Of a stretch of 64,000 bases of DNA, positions 51,832 through 60,970 are shown piece by piece. Where the stretch lies: contig NZ_AP022853.1 in assembly GCF_011764585.1 (NCBI RefSeq), forward strand, positions 2,525,501 through 2,589,500, in the 5' to 3' direction. The first letter of the stretch is position 1; every line of letters begins with the position of its first letter. The stretch is from Sulfurimicrobium lacus. Its GTDB lineage: Bacteria > Pseudomonadota > Gammaproteobacteria > Burkholderiales > Sulfuricellaceae. The notes below the pieces were generated by a model that was given only the letters and a program-made list of their open reading frames with translations, searched no databases and had not been told where the DNA came from. The position numbers and the translations under genes were made by a program.

Positions 51832-52874
51832 TGCGCGCCCTGCTTCGGCTGCTGCTATTGACGGCACTCTGGCCGCTGCTGGGGTCGGCAGCGAACATCG
51901 ACCTGGCGCGCGACGCCGGCAGCCACCCTGCCGCTCGCACCGAATGGTGGTATGTCACGGGCTGGCTGCGCACCGAAGAGGGCAATGCGCTCGGCTTCCA
52001 GGTCACGTTTTTTCGCAGCCGCACCACGGGAAACGATGCTAATCCCAGCCGTTTCGCTCCACGCCAGATCCTGTTCGCTCATGCTGCCATAAGCGACCCG
52101 CGCCTCGGCCATCTGCTCGGCGATCAGCGTGCGGCGCGGGCTGGTTTCGGGCTGGCCGAGGCACGGGAGGGAAAAACCGAAGTCTGGATCGACGACTGGT
52201 CGCTGCGCCAGGCTGACGACGGGGACGGCTATACGATCCGACTCCCGGCGCGGGAATTCAGCCTGGCCCTCGTACTGAAAACCACGCAAGCTCCCCTGTT
52301 GAACGGCCCCGGCGGTCTCAGCCGAAAAGCTGCCGAACCTGGCGCCACCAGCCACTATTACAGTCAGCCCCAACTGCTGGCCAAGGGCACCGTCGCACGC
52401 GACGGGAAAACCTCTCCCGTCACTGGCAGCGCCTGGCTGGACCACGAATGGTCGGACAGTTACCTGGAAGCGGATGCGGTCGGCTGGGACTGGGTCGGCC
52501 TCAACCTGGCCGACGGCGGCGCCCTGATGCTGTTCCGCATGCGCGACAGGAACGGCGGCACACGCTGGGCCGGCGGCAGCCATCGCAAGGCGGATGGGTC
52601 GGTGACCTTGTTCGAACCCGGCGACATCCGCTTCACGCCCCTGCGGCTGTGGCGCTCCCCGCGCAGCGGGACGAGCTACCCCGTTGCCTGGCATATCGAC
52701 GCCAAGGGTCTTGAGTTCGACCTCGAGCCCATGATGGACGACCAGGAAAACGATGCCCGCGCCACGGCAGGAACGATCTACTGGGAGGGCGCAGTGCGAG
52801 CCCTTGCAACCGGCAGGGAAATCGCCCGCGGCTACCTGGAGCTGACCGGCTACTGGCTGCCGCTCAGGCTGTAA
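51831..52874 (+). CDS. Secreted lipocalin-like protein, AttH/CrtC family
   Basis: 347 aa from ATG 51831; the frame is open further left but only over the permease gene. A signal peptide (RLLLLTALWPLLGSAANI) is followed by the AttH/carotenoid 1,2-hydratase-like fold: RTEWWYVTGWL, GFQVTFFRSR, LFAHAAISD, GSAWLDHEWSD and GWDWVGLNLADGGALMLFRMR. No carotenoid genes are nearby, so a hydratase label would mislead. Partnered with the ABC transporter, it may carry or process a lipid-like substrate in the periplasm. Confidence 0.88.
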   Translation: MRALLRLLLLTALWPLLGSAANIDLARDAGSHPAARTEWWYVTGWLRTEEGNALGFQVTFFRSRTTGNDANPSRFAPRQILFAHAAISDPRLGHLLGDQRAARAGFGLAEAREGKTEVWIDDWSLRQADDGDGYTIRLPAREFSLALVLKTTQAPLLNGPGGLSRKAAEPGATSHYYSQPQLLAKGTVARDGKTSPVTGSAWLDHEWSDSYLEADAVGWDWVGLNLADGGALMLFRMRDRNGGTRWAGGSHRKADGSVTLFEPGDIRFTPLRLWRSPRSGTSYPVAWHIDAKGLEFDLEPMMDDQENDARATAGTIYWEGAVRALATGREIARGYLELTGYWLPLRL

Positions 52875-53008
52875 CCGGCGAATGTGCCCTACCTCCCGAA
52901 ATACAGTGCATTCACCCGGAGATTATGCAATTCCCCCCACAGCCGACATTGCAATTCCGGCTTAAAGTTTGAAGCATGTATTAGTGGGTTTTCTAACCGG
53001 AGCCATGC

Positions 53009-55132
53009 ATGTCTCATTCGATCTTGCAGCGAAACGAGGCGCCACATATTGTCACCAGGAATTCGCTGGGCCGCGCCATCGAGCAAACTCTGCACCAGTG
53101 GGTGGATGCGATCAACGCCATCGCCAGTCCGATCTTCATCCATGACCAGGAATGCCGCATCGTGCGCGCCAACCGCGCCTACGCGGCGCGTGCCGGATTG
53201 AAGCCCGGCGAATTCGTCGGCAAGCCATACTGGGAGGTCTTCCCCAAGGGAAAGGGCCCGTTGCCCGGCTGCGTTCACGCTTACAAAGAACATCAGACCG
53301 ATGAAGGCCGGGACGAAGTCGTTACCGCCGAGGGCAATATCTTCCTTTCAAATTCCTTCGTCATTCGCGACAAATTCGGTGAATACCTTCATTCCGTGCA
53401 CGTCATGGAAGACATTACCGAACGTTACAGGGCTGAAGCGCAACAACGGATTGCCTCCCAGGTTTTCAATTCCACCGCCGAGAGCATCATGATCCTCGAT
53501 GCCCGCATGTCGATCATCGATGTAAACCAGGCCTATACCGCCACAACCGGCTACTCCCTGACGGAAGTAGCCGGGCGCAAGCCGTGGCATATCGAGGCGA
53601 TGGTGGACAAAACGCTATTCGACTCGGTCAGGAAAACACTGCGACTCTGTGATCACTGGCGCGGAGAAACACGCAAGCAGCGCAAGAACGGGGAAATCTA
53701 CCCTGCCCTGCTGAATTTCAGCGTGGTGCGGGACGCGCGCGGCAGGTCCTGCCGTTATATCCTGATGTTCAACGACATCTCGGACCTCAAGGCAACCCAG
53801 GAACATTACGAATACCTGGCAAACCACGACCGCCTGACGGGGCTGCCCAACCGCAACCTGTTCTATGACCGCCTCCAGCACGGCCTGGACAAAGCCATGC
53901 GGAGCAAGGAAAAGCTGGCAGTGATGTTCATCGACCTGGACAACTTCAAGAACATCAACGACACCATGGGCCACGAAATGGGCGACCTGGTGCTATCGCA
54001 GACAGCCGAGCGCCTGCGCGCCTGCACGCGCAAGGAGGACACCATCGCACGGCTGGGTGGGGACGAATTCACCGTGCTGGCCGAGGATCTGCATGATCCG
54101 GTGGGCGTGGTTTCATCCACGGCAAGCCGGATCATCGAAATGCTGGCCCAGCCCTTTCATTTCGATGGCCAGGAAGCACAGGTGAGCGCCAGCGTGGGCA
54201 TCGCCCTTTATCCCGACAACGGTCCGGACCTGCAAAACCTGCTCAAGAACGCGGATGCCGCCATGTACCAGGCCAAGCTGACGGGAAAGAACAATTACCA
54301 GTTTTTCACCGAGTACATGAACGTCAAGGCCAAGCAAAGAGTGCAAATGGACAGGGATTTACGCCATGCGCTGAAGAACGGCGAACTGTTTCTCGCCTAC
54401 CAGCCGCAAATCGAGCTGGACTCGGGCCGCATCATCGGCGTGGAAGCCCTGTTGAGATGGCGCCATCCCCAACTGGGCCTGATACCCCCGCAGCAGTTCA
54501 TCCCGGTGGCGGAATCCAGCGGGCTTATCCTTTCCCTCGGCGATTGGGTCATGAACGCGGCATGCAACCAGATCGCGGAATGGGAAAAGCGGGGAATGAA
54601 CGGATTCCGCGTTGCGGTCAATCTATCCGCACGGCAGTTTCGCCATAATCATCTGGCGGAATCCATCCGCAACATCATCGCGGAAAAAAATGCCGATCCC
54701 ACGCTTCTGGAAATCGAACTGACGGAAAGCGCCATGATGGACGACACCGAACAGGCCAGCCGGACCATGCATCAGCTGAAGGATATGGGAATCCACATTG
54801 CGGTCGACGATTTCGGCATGGGCTATTCCTCCCTCAATTACCTCAAGCGTTTTCCCATCGACTCCCTGAAAATCGACGGCAACTTCATCCGCGAAGTCGC
54901 CTCCAGCGAGGACGACGCCGCTATCGCAACGGCCATCATCACCATGGGACACAGCATGCAACTCAAGGTGATCGCCGAGGGCGTGGAAACGCAGGAACAG
55001 TTGGGGTTCCTGAGAGCGCGCGACTGCGACGCCGTGCAGGGTTTTTTTATGAGCCACCCCATGCGGGCGGAAAAGATGACCGCAATCCTCGGTGTCGATC
55101 CGGGGTGTTTTGCGGCTACGCGCGAAGATTGA
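53009..55132 (+). CDS. PAS-PAS-GGDEF-EAL c-di-GMP enzyme
   Basis: A 707-aa cytosolic protein. Two PAS domains (about 25-140 and 150-265) lead to GGDEF (about 275-435) and EAL (about 445-695). The cyclase site RLGGDEF is intact and preceded at the right distance by the inhibitory-site motif RKED. The EAL domain keeps GVEALLRWRHP, NLSARQF, ELTES, DDFGMGYSSL, LKIDGNFI and EGVET, so phosphodiesterase activity is expected. PAS input would set which activity dominates. It has its own upstream gap of 134 bp and no close partner. Confidence 0.94.
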   Translation: MSHSILQRNEAPHIVTRNSLGRAIEQTLHQWVDAINAIASPIFIHDQECRIVRANRAYAARAGLKPGEFVGKPYWEVFPKGKGPLPGCVHAYKEHQTDEGRDEVVTAEGNIFLSNSFVIRDKFGEYLHSVHVMEDITERYRAEAQQRIASQVFNSTAESIMILDARMSIIDVNQAYTATTGYSLTEVAGRKPWHIEAMVDKTLFDSVRKTLRLCDHWRGETRKQRKNGEIYPALLNFSVVRDARGRSCRYILMFNDISDLKATQEHYEYLANHDRLTGLPNRNLFYDRLQHGLDKAMRSKEKLAVMFIDLDNFKNINDTMGHEMGDLVLSQTAERLRACTRKEDTIARLGGDEFTVLAEDLHDPVGVVSSTASRIIEMLAQPFHFDGQEAQVSASVGIALYPDNGPDLQNLLKNADAAMYQAKLTGKNNYQFFTEYMNVKAKQRVQMDRDLRHALKNGELFLAYQPQIELDSGRIIGVEALLRWRHPQLGLIPPQQFIPVAESSGLILSLGDWVMNAACNQIAEWEKRGMNGFRVAVNLSARQFRHNHLAESIRNIIAEKNADPTLLEIELTESAMMDDTEQASRTMHQLKDMGIHIAVDDFGMGYSSLNYLKRFPIDSLKIDGNFIREVASSEDDAAIATAIITMGHSMQLKVIAEGVETQEQLGFLRARDCDAVQGFFMSHPMRAEKMTAILGVDPGCFAATRED

Positions 55133-55302
55133 AAATCAGGCATCTTGGCTTTGTCGCTTTGAACGCCTGTCGAGTTTTTTTACACCCAAGGAGCCAAACT
55201 CGGCATCACTCATCTAATCATATGATTTATTGTTGTTTATAACCAATGGCACAGTTATTGCAAAATACGCAATACCCGACCATTTTACTGGGAGTAATTA
55301 TC

Positions 55303-55908
55303 ATGATTAAGAAAATTATTGCCGTTGCTGGACTTGCGATGTTCAGCCAAATAACGAATGCGACGCCGATTTCCAATAGCGCAAGCGGGCTCGCATCACC
55401 TCTCTCAACCATTACATTCAACGAGCATGTGCTGGCCGCCGACGCAGCCGTGACAAATGAGTACTCTGACCTGGGCGTGATTTTCTCTCCGAATCTCTAT
55501 TACTCGGCCCAAACGGGTTTTCCGAACATCGATGGCAATACCCTTACAAACTTCACTGATTCTGGTAGCGGCCCGAGTGTATTCCAGTTTTCGCTCAACT
55601 TCCTGGCCAGCCAGACCGATGCCGCTTTCGCGATGGTCTCGAATGGAAGCTCGTGGGACTTTGAAGCGCTGCTTGGTGGTGCCGTCGTTGAAACCTTTTC
55701 CACACTAGTAGACACATCGGCGTTGGATTTTTTTGGCTTCACGGGGATTTCCTTCGATGAAATCAGAGTCACGTCGTCCGTAGAAGACTTCATGATCCTC
55801 GACAACCTGCAGATAGGCAACGCAGTACCCGAGCCGACCTCAATGGCGCTATTGGGACTTGGCCTGGCCGCCCTGGTTGTGGCGAGACGGCGTGTCAAAT
55901 GGGCCTGA
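55303..55908 (+). CDS. PEP-CTERM sorted secreted protein
   Basis: 201 aa from ATG 55303, with GGAG 8 nt upstream. A signal peptide (MIKKIIAVAGLAMFSQITNA) is followed by a beta-rich body. The C-terminus has the sorting signal VPEPTSMALLGLGLAALVV followed by ARRR. Such proteins are cut by exosortase and exported to the surface or matrix. No exosortase gene is in the window. The body has no domain I can name. Confidence 0.9.
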   Translation: MIKKIIAVAGLAMFSQITNATPISNSASGLASPLSTITFNEHVLAADAAVTNEYSDLGVIFSPNLYYSAQTGFPNIDGNTLTNFTDSGSGPSVFQFSLNFLASQTDAAFAMVSNGSSWDFEALLGGAVVETFSTLVDTSALDFFGFTGISFDEIRVTSSVEDFMILDNLQIGNAVPEPTSMALLGLGLAALVVARRRVKWA

Positions 55909-55972
55909 GCCGCGAATTAAACGCGGGGCATCATGCGCCCCGCAGTAAACTGAATTTCTCCAGCTCATCCCA

Positions 55973-56284
55973 TCACTTCATGGGCGGCTCACCCTTGGTG
56001 AAGCTCAATTCGACCGTGATGGCGTCGCCGTTCTTGAGATCCTTGACCGATGGCGGCGGGAAATGCAGCGACATGTCCGCCATCCCGCTCTTGAGTACGA
56101 GCGTACCCTTCGCATGATCGATCTTGTCGACAGTGCCGGACATCCTGTGTTTGCCCATCATCATGCCGTCGCCCTTCATTTTTTCCATGCCCATCCCGGG
56201 ACTGCCATAGTCCGCAGCCTGAGCGCTAACGGCGAAGTTGGCCGCGAACAGGCCACTTATCAGAATTATCGAAAATTTCCTCAT
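55973..56284 (-). CDS. Periplasmic CusF-like protein
   Basis: A 103-aa exported protein. A signal peptide ends at AQAADYG. A Met/Gly-rich segment with GMGMEKMKGDG and MMMGKHRM comes next, and then a small beta-barrel-like part with SGTVDKIDHAKGTLVLKSG and LKNGDAITVELSF. The layout resembles CusF-type copper chaperones, although the exact Cu ligands cannot be assigned. It lies in a minus-strand group with SCO and a c-type cytochrome fusion, which supports a metal role. Confidence 0.65.
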   Translation of the reverse strand: MRKFSIILISGLFAANFAVSAQAADYGSPGMGMEKMKGDGMMMGKHRMSGTVDKIDHAKGTLVLKSGMADMSLHFPPPSVKDLKNGDAITVELSFTKGEPPMK

Positions 56285-56408
56285 GCTCGATCTCCTATTA
56301 AAAATCCCGCCTTGCGCGGGAGTTGAAAATGGCTCTTCAGACGTGCCTTACTCTGCCTTGTGCGAAAAGACAAGGCATGAGTTCATTGCCAGTAAAGCCT
56401 GCAGACCT

Positions 56409-56522
56409 TCAAACGAAAATCACCAGCAACAAGAAGAACAGGTAGAGCATCAGCGCCAGAATGCCGAAACCCGGCACCGGCTGTTTAGGGCTTGAAATAG
56501 ACGAAACGCGTAAATGGTCCAT
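56409..56522 (-). CDS. 37-aa single-pass membrane peptide
   Basis: A short frame from ATG 56522 to TGA 56409, preceded by AAGGAT at a suitable distance. The product has a polar N-terminus (MDHLRVSS), a proline-containing turn (PKQPVPG) and a hydrophobic helix FGILALMLYLFFLLLVIFV to the end. Small one-helix subunits are common beside respiratory or metal-handling proteins, and SCO and CusF-like genes flank it. No family recognised. It could be chance, but the ribosome site and a clean transmembrane pattern favour a gene. Confidence 0.5.
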   Translation of the reverse strand: MDHLRVSSISSPKQPVPGFGILALMLYLFFLLLVIFV

Positions 56523-56721
56523 GATGTTTGATCCTTAACATTCGGACTCGACAATTCAAGATGCATGCCTGAGGCAAATTCAAGAAAAACCGGCATTCCG
56601 ACTGAACTCTACTCGTAATGTCGCGCCCGTCCTATTAGGGAAAACCTGTAGATCAGGGTACAGGGGACTTGTAATTCACCCTGCCCACACGGGGCGGAGC
56701 TGGCACAACGACATTCAACAT

Positions 56722-57360
56722 TCAACTCGATGGGAGCATGTTCCGTATTTCCTCCACCAGCTCGTTCGCCGTCGCAAATCCCTCGATCCTGATCCAGGGC
56801 TTGCCGGGAGCCGCGCGCAAAAAAGTGACCGGGGTGTGGTTCATCTTGTCGCCGCGGTAAGCGCCGAAGGCCCGCTGCGCTTCGACACTCGCCGCGAGCG
56901 TGCCGGTATAGTGCTGCCATTCCGGCCCAGCGCCATATTTTTTGGCGTAGGCAGCCAGCCGCGCAGGCGTGTCTTCCTCGGGGTCGATCGAGATCGACAC
57001 CAGATGCACCTGGTCCCGCTCGTCACCGAGTTTTCGCTGCAATTGCGAAAGGGTCTGGCTGACCAACGGGCAAATCGCCGTACAGGTCGTGTAGATGAAA
57101 TTCAGGACCACCGGGCGCCCATCGTTCAACTCATCCTGCAGCGCAACGCTCTTGCCGTCTTCCCTGACCAGTTCGACATTGGGAACGGTGTATTCAGCCA
57201 TGCGTCGGGTTGTCTCAGGCATCTGCATCATGTGATGGTGAGCGTGCGGGTCATGCATCTCCGGCATATCGTCGGCTTGCGAGACGGCAACCAGCGGGCC
57301 GAGCGTGCCGGCAACAGCCAGCGCCGTGGCGCTGACGAGGGTTTTGGCAAATGTTTTCAT
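56722..57360 (-). CDS. SCO1/SenC-family protein
   Basis: A 212-aa exported thioredoxin-fold protein. A signal peptide is followed by a His/Met-rich stretch (HDPHAHHHMMQMP). The copper motif is NFIYTTCTAICPLVS (CxxxC), with the distal histidine in KMNHTPVTFL and SISIDPEEDTP between. SCO proteins deliver copper to, or reduce thiols of, the CuA site of cytochrome oxidase or nitrous-oxide reductase. No oxidase gene is in the window. It is 171 bp downstream of the cytochrome c fusion gene. Confidence 0.92.
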   Translation of the reverse strand: MKTFAKTLVSATALAVAGTLGPLVAVSQADDMPEMHDPHAHHHMMQMPETTRRMAEYTVPNVELVREDGKSVALQDELNDGRPVVLNFIYTTCTAICPLVSQTLSQLQRKLGDERDQVHLVSISIDPEEDTPARLAAYAKKYGAGPEWQHYTGTLAASVEAQRAFGAYRGDKMNHTPVTFLRAAPGKPWIRIEGFATANELVEEIRNMLPSS

Positions 57361-57398
57361 CTTGATCTCCCCGAAAAGCTGTCAACAATTTTGTAGGC

Positions 57399-57465
57399 TG
57401 GCGGTGAGCAGCGCGAACCCCACATATCCGAAGCGCCCAAACGCGGGCTTCGTACCTCACCGCCA
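57399..57465. repeat. Nested inverted repeat between cytochrome fusion and SCO genes
   Basis: TGGCGGTGAG (57399-57408) and CTCACCGCCA (57456-57465) pair perfectly over 10 bp. Inside, CGAAGCGCCC and GGGCTTCG form a second imperfect stem (57429-57452). The leading TTGTAGGCTGG resembles dispersed intergenic repeats of proteobacteria. It may terminate or attenuate transcription between the two minus-strand genes. Confidence 0.55.
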
Positions 57466-57531
57466 TCCTGCGGTATCGCAACACTTCAACTGTTTAATGG
57501 CCGATTCAGTAACGAATATCCAGTCCTCGGC

Positions 57532-59223
57532 TCACGGCACAACCCAACCGCCGTCAGCAATCAAACGCGTACCCTGAGGCTCCGAAAAATGGACGACATA
57601 TCCGCCTTTGGACGCGAAGCGCTGGCCCTGCGCAAGCGTCAGGTGCGGGTAGTAGCCGGTAATGATGCGACGGTCGATCATGTCCTCGACGCGCTCGACG
57701 AGATAGTCGGGGACAAAGGTATCGGCCATATGTTTGAGCGTTTCGGCGAGCAGGCCGCAGGCAAGATAGGTGTCCACCTGCACCTGCTCGGCGACGACAG
57801 GAATCTGGCGGATGCGGAACCAGCCGAGAGCATAGTCGACGGGGACGCGCCGCCTGTCCGGCAAATCGAAGGTATAGGCGAGTTGCGCGCGGCTGCGCCA
57901 GCTCGGCGGCAGCGGGGAACGCTCGAGGCCACCCATCAGCCCCGAAACGAACACGGCGGACGGCGCGGGCGGCGCCTCGCCGAGCGCGGCGATATCTGAC
58001 GGGCGCAGCCACAGGACGAGCGCATCTGCGCCTGAACTCTGGCGCACTGCTTTGGCGACGCCCTCCTGTCCAGGCGCATTCGCCGCAATGACCTGGCTGC
58101 GCACCTTGACGCCATGGCGCTCGAGGGACGCGGCAAGCACCTGGGCACCCGCCTCTCCGCTGTCTCCGGCGCGATATATCTGCTCCACCCGCTTTGCTGC
58201 CTTGCCGCTGCCCTGCCTGAGGATGCTGTTTGCGATCAACTCAGCTTCAAGCGCTACACCCTTGGAAAAATACAGGGAATAAAAGTCGCGATCGGCGTTG
58301 GCCGGCGGCGCCTCGACATTCGGAAACAGACACGGCACAGCCTGGCGCTCGCAAAATTCGTGGACCGGCGCCCAGTTCTTGCCGCCCAGCCCCGACACCA
58401 CGGCCAGCACCGGTTCCTTTGCGAAATGCCGCTCGAGTTGCCCCTGCCACGTCTCCGCCGGGCCGGTCAGTCGCCAGACATGCAACTGCCAGAGGCGATT
58501 TACCATGAACATCATCTTGCGCGATGTGCGCAGGCGCGGCGTCGCACCGATCGGGAACGTGTTCTTGTCGGCGAAGTATTGCTTGAGGACGTCGAGCATG
58601 CCCTGGGCCTTAACGGGATCGGCATCCGGCGTGATGATGGTGGCGAAGTGCAGCACCGTGTCGGTCACTCCGGGCGATTTGCGCTGGTTGAGGCTTTTCA
58701 GGTAGCCGACGAGCGCCGTCATGTCGGCATCGCTCAGCGCAAAGTGCGGCATCAGATAATTAAGCGGTTTTCCTTCGGAATCGAGGCCATCCCGAATTGC
58801 CCTGGCGAGGGTCGCATCGGTGAAGGGATCGCGATCTGCGCGCATGCTCTCGACGTAGGGCAGATCGAGATCCTCGGCACTTGAAGCGCGCGGATGAAAA
58901 AGATAGCGGCCGGTGATCGGCGGGATGGAGATGAACCCTTCCTTGGATCCGAAGCCGCTGCGCCGGTGACAGTTAACGCAGGCGGCATCCTTGCCGGCGA
59001 GGTGCACACCGGCCGCACGTATCGCATCTAGCTGCTTGCCTGACCCGAGTACGCCATGCCGATAGATTGCCTCGCCTACACTGTCTGTCGGTTCACCCCG
59101 TGCGTGGTCCATGAGCGCCGCCAGCACAATAAACAGGAGGATTGCGGCGACGGCACGAACAGGCGCGGCTGCGCGCAGAGGCCGCAGCATGGAACGCATA
59201 CCCATGCCGGACCGGGCGCGCAC
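57532..59223 (-). CDS. Cytochrome c fused to periplasmic binding-protein-like domain
   Basis: A 563-aa protein starting at GTG 59223, which overlaps the TAG of the LolA-like gene by one base. A membrane/signal segment (VAAILLFIVLAALMDHA) is followed by one c-type haem domain (about 45-185) with CVNCH, GYLKSLNQ and a candidate axial Met in YLMPHFALSD. From about 190 to the end it resembles type I periplasmic binding proteins, with LAVVSGLGGKNWAPVHEFCE, PCLFPNVEAPP and DALVLWLRPSDIAAL. The fusion suggests a redox step controlled by, or coupled to, ligand binding. The ligand is unknown; no ABC permease is adjacent. Confidence 0.8.
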   Translation of the reverse strand: MRARSGMGMRSMLRPLRAAAPVRAVAAILLFIVLAALMDHARGEPTDSVGEAIYRHGVLGSGKQLDAIRAAGVHLAGKDAACVNCHRRSGFGSKEGFISIPPITGRYLFHPRASSAEDLDLPYVESMRADRDPFTDATLARAIRDGLDSEGKPLNYLMPHFALSDADMTALVGYLKSLNQRKSPGVTDTVLHFATIITPDADPVKAQGMLDVLKQYFADKNTFPIGATPRLRTSRKMMFMVNRLWQLHVWRLTGPAETWQGQLERHFAKEPVLAVVSGLGGKNWAPVHEFCERQAVPCLFPNVEAPPANADRDFYSLYFSKGVALEAELIANSILRQGSGKAAKRVEQIYRAGDSGEAGAQVLAASLERHGVKVRSQVIAANAPGQEGVAKAVRQSSGADALVLWLRPSDIAALGEAPPAPSAVFVSGLMGGLERSPLPPSWRSRAQLAYTFDLPDRRRVPVDYALGWFRIRQIPVVAEQVQVDTYLACGLLAETLKHMADTFVPDYLVERVEDMIDRRIITGYYPHLTLAQGQRFASKGGYVVHFSEPQGTRLIADGGWVVP

Positions 59224-60110
59224 TAATGGGCAACCCCCGAGCCGGTGAAAATACGTGGATTCGATCCCGGCAAACTCGTGGGTGTGGATGGCGGCTTGCG
59301 GATCGACTGGGGCGCTACCATATTGACCGAAGCCGCATTAGGCCGCCCCGGCACGCTGGGCCTGGCAAATATCTGCTCTTCCAATGGTGGGTTCAGCAAG
59401 ACCTTGTCGATCACCATTTTGTCTGTTGCCTTGGCTGTGTCCGCGCCGCTTTCGATCATGAGCGGCATCTGCAATCCTTCAATCGTCCCGTAGTTGCGGT
59501 AATAAACCGACACCGTGCCCGACTGTCCGGAAGCGCTGCGGGACTGGCGATCGTATTTGACCTCCAGGAAAGTCTCCGCGTCGACCCACACGTGGTTACT
59601 GGCACCTGAAGGAAATTTGACGCTCAAACGATAGGCCTTGTGCCCCTCGACGTCATCGACGCCGTCCAGCGCCACTGCTATTCCCTTGGCCTGATAATCC
59701 ATGAGCGGACCGCCAAAACTCTCCTGCCCGTTCTGCGCAGAACGCAGTTCCTCCGCAGTGTATTGTTCCACCACAGGCATGACGTTACGCGCCGGACGCA
59801 GTTTCCAGCCATGGGTGCCGTCATAGATTCGCACCCACACCTGGTTTTGTGACTTGATCTGGAAACGCGTCTTGTTGGGGCGTTTCTGCTCAAGGACATA
59901 TGGCAGACTCGGCGCGTTTGCATTGGGTCTTTCGATGTGTCCGACCCACACCATGCTCTGGATCTTCCGCCACGCCTCCAGGCCCCCTCTTGCCGCGACA
60001 TTTTTCTCGATGATCTGAGCCGCGGTCAGTTCAGGCACGACGTCAGGCACATTCGCAACAGCAACTGTCGAAAGCCAGCACGCCAGCACACACGCAGCGA
60101 TTTTTCTCAT
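59223..60110 (-). CDS. LolA-like periplasmic protein, paralogue 2
   Basis: A 295-aa exported protein: signal peptide to about residue 19, then IIEKNVAARGGLEAWRKIQS, YDGTHGWKLRPARN and VWVDAETFLEVKYD. This pattern is that of outer-membrane lipoprotein-sorting (LolA/LolB-fold) proteins of unknown cargo. The last 40 residues are proline-rich and absent from its paralogue at 60107-60925. It overlaps that gene by 4 bp (ATGA) and the cytochrome fusion by 1 bp, so the three are translationally coupled. Confidence 0.78.
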   Translation of the reverse strand: MRKIAACVLACWLSTVAVANVPDVVPELTAAQIIEKNVAARGGLEAWRKIQSMVWVGHIERPNANAPSLPYVLEQKRPNKTRFQIKSQNQVWVRIYDGTHGWKLRPARNVMPVVEQYTAEELRSAQNGQESFGGPLMDYQAKGIAVALDGVDDVEGHKAYRLSVKFPSGASNHVWVDAETFLEVKYDRQSRSASGQSGTVSVYYRNYGTIEGLQMPLMIESGADTAKATDKMVIDKVLLNPPLEEQIFARPSVPGRPNAASVNMVAPQSIRKPPSTPTSLPGSNPRIFTGSGVAH

Positions 60111-60925
60111 GGGCGCTGCTCCGCCTGCTGGCTGCTCACCTTGGCCATGGTCGCCAGTTGCGGCTTCGCGAACAAGGCGCCCTCCATCGGCTGGTTGACC
60201 GCCACGCGTTCGATGGTCATCTTGTGAGCCTGCTTGTCTTTTTCGACCACGGTTTCCACCAGGTGCGGCACGGTCAACCCGTTCACGCTCTTGTAGTCGC
60301 GAAAATAAATGGCGACGTTGCGCAGCTTGCCGTCCATTTTCCGCGGCTCACCGTCCATTTTCACTTCCAGGAAACGCGCCCCATCGATCCAGATATTTCT
60401 CACCTCGCCATTTTTCATGGTCAGCTTGAGTTTGTAGGCGTTGCGCCCCTCCACGGCTTCCGTTCCCGCCAGTTCGACCCTGGTGCCCTTCTTGGCATAA
60501 TCGATCAGCGGGCCATCCAGCTCCTCCCATGCCGCTGCCGCCTTGGCCTCGGCCGGGGTAAAGGGTTCGGCGTCATCGCGCCCGAGGAAAGGCCGTACCT
60601 TCCAGCCTTGCGTGCCATCGTAGACCTGCACTGCCGTCTGGTCCTGGAAATTAATCTCCAAGCGGCTCATGTGCGATCGCTTCATTTTCATCACGAACGG
60701 CAGTTCCGTATTTTTCTTGCCGCCTGCCTCGAGCCGGCCGGACAGGGTCAATGTGCTGACCGCACGCCAGGCCTCCAGCCCGCCACGGGCCGCCACGTTC
60801 CTGTCGACTATCTGGGTTGCTGTCAGCTTGACTGCCGGTGCACCATCGGGTGAACTCTTGGGCGCCACGGCGGCCGATGCCGCGAATGAAATCAGGCTAA
60901 ATGCCAGGAAAAGAATTCGTTTCAT
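60107..60925 (-). CDS. LolA-like periplasmic protein, paralogue 1
   Basis: 272 aa from ATG 60925, chosen because GGAGG lies 8 nt upstream; ATGs at 60931 and 60952 fit less well. A signal peptide (MKRILFLAFSLISFAASA) precedes IVDRNVAARGGLEAWRAVST, YDGTQGWKVRPFLG and IWIDGARFLEVKMD, matching paralogue 2 segment by segment. The fold binds hydrophobic ligands in LolA/LolB; here the cargo is unknown. It opens the coupled set of three, 45 bp after the secreted protein at 60971-61516. Confidence 0.78.
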   Translation of the reverse strand: MKRILFLAFSLISFAASAAVAPKSSPDGAPAVKLTATQIVDRNVAARGGLEAWRAVSTLTLSGRLEAGGKKNTELPFVMKMKRSHMSRLEINFQDQTAVQVYDGTQGWKVRPFLGRDDAEPFTPAEAKAAAAWEELDGPLIDYAKKGTRVELAGTEAVEGRNAYKLKLTMKNGEVRNIWIDGARFLEVKMDGEPRKMDGKLRNVAIYFRDYKSVNGLTVPHLVETVVEKDKQAHKMTIERVAVNQPMEGALFAKPQLATMAKVSSQQAEQRP

Positions 60926-60970
60926 GTTCATACCCTCCGTTATATGCACCACGTTTTCGCTCTCGCGACG

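Noticed and set aside
51831-52874. Carotenoid 1,2-hydratase as a pigment gene
   Set aside because: No crt genes in the window; ABC transporter context matches AttH-type loci.
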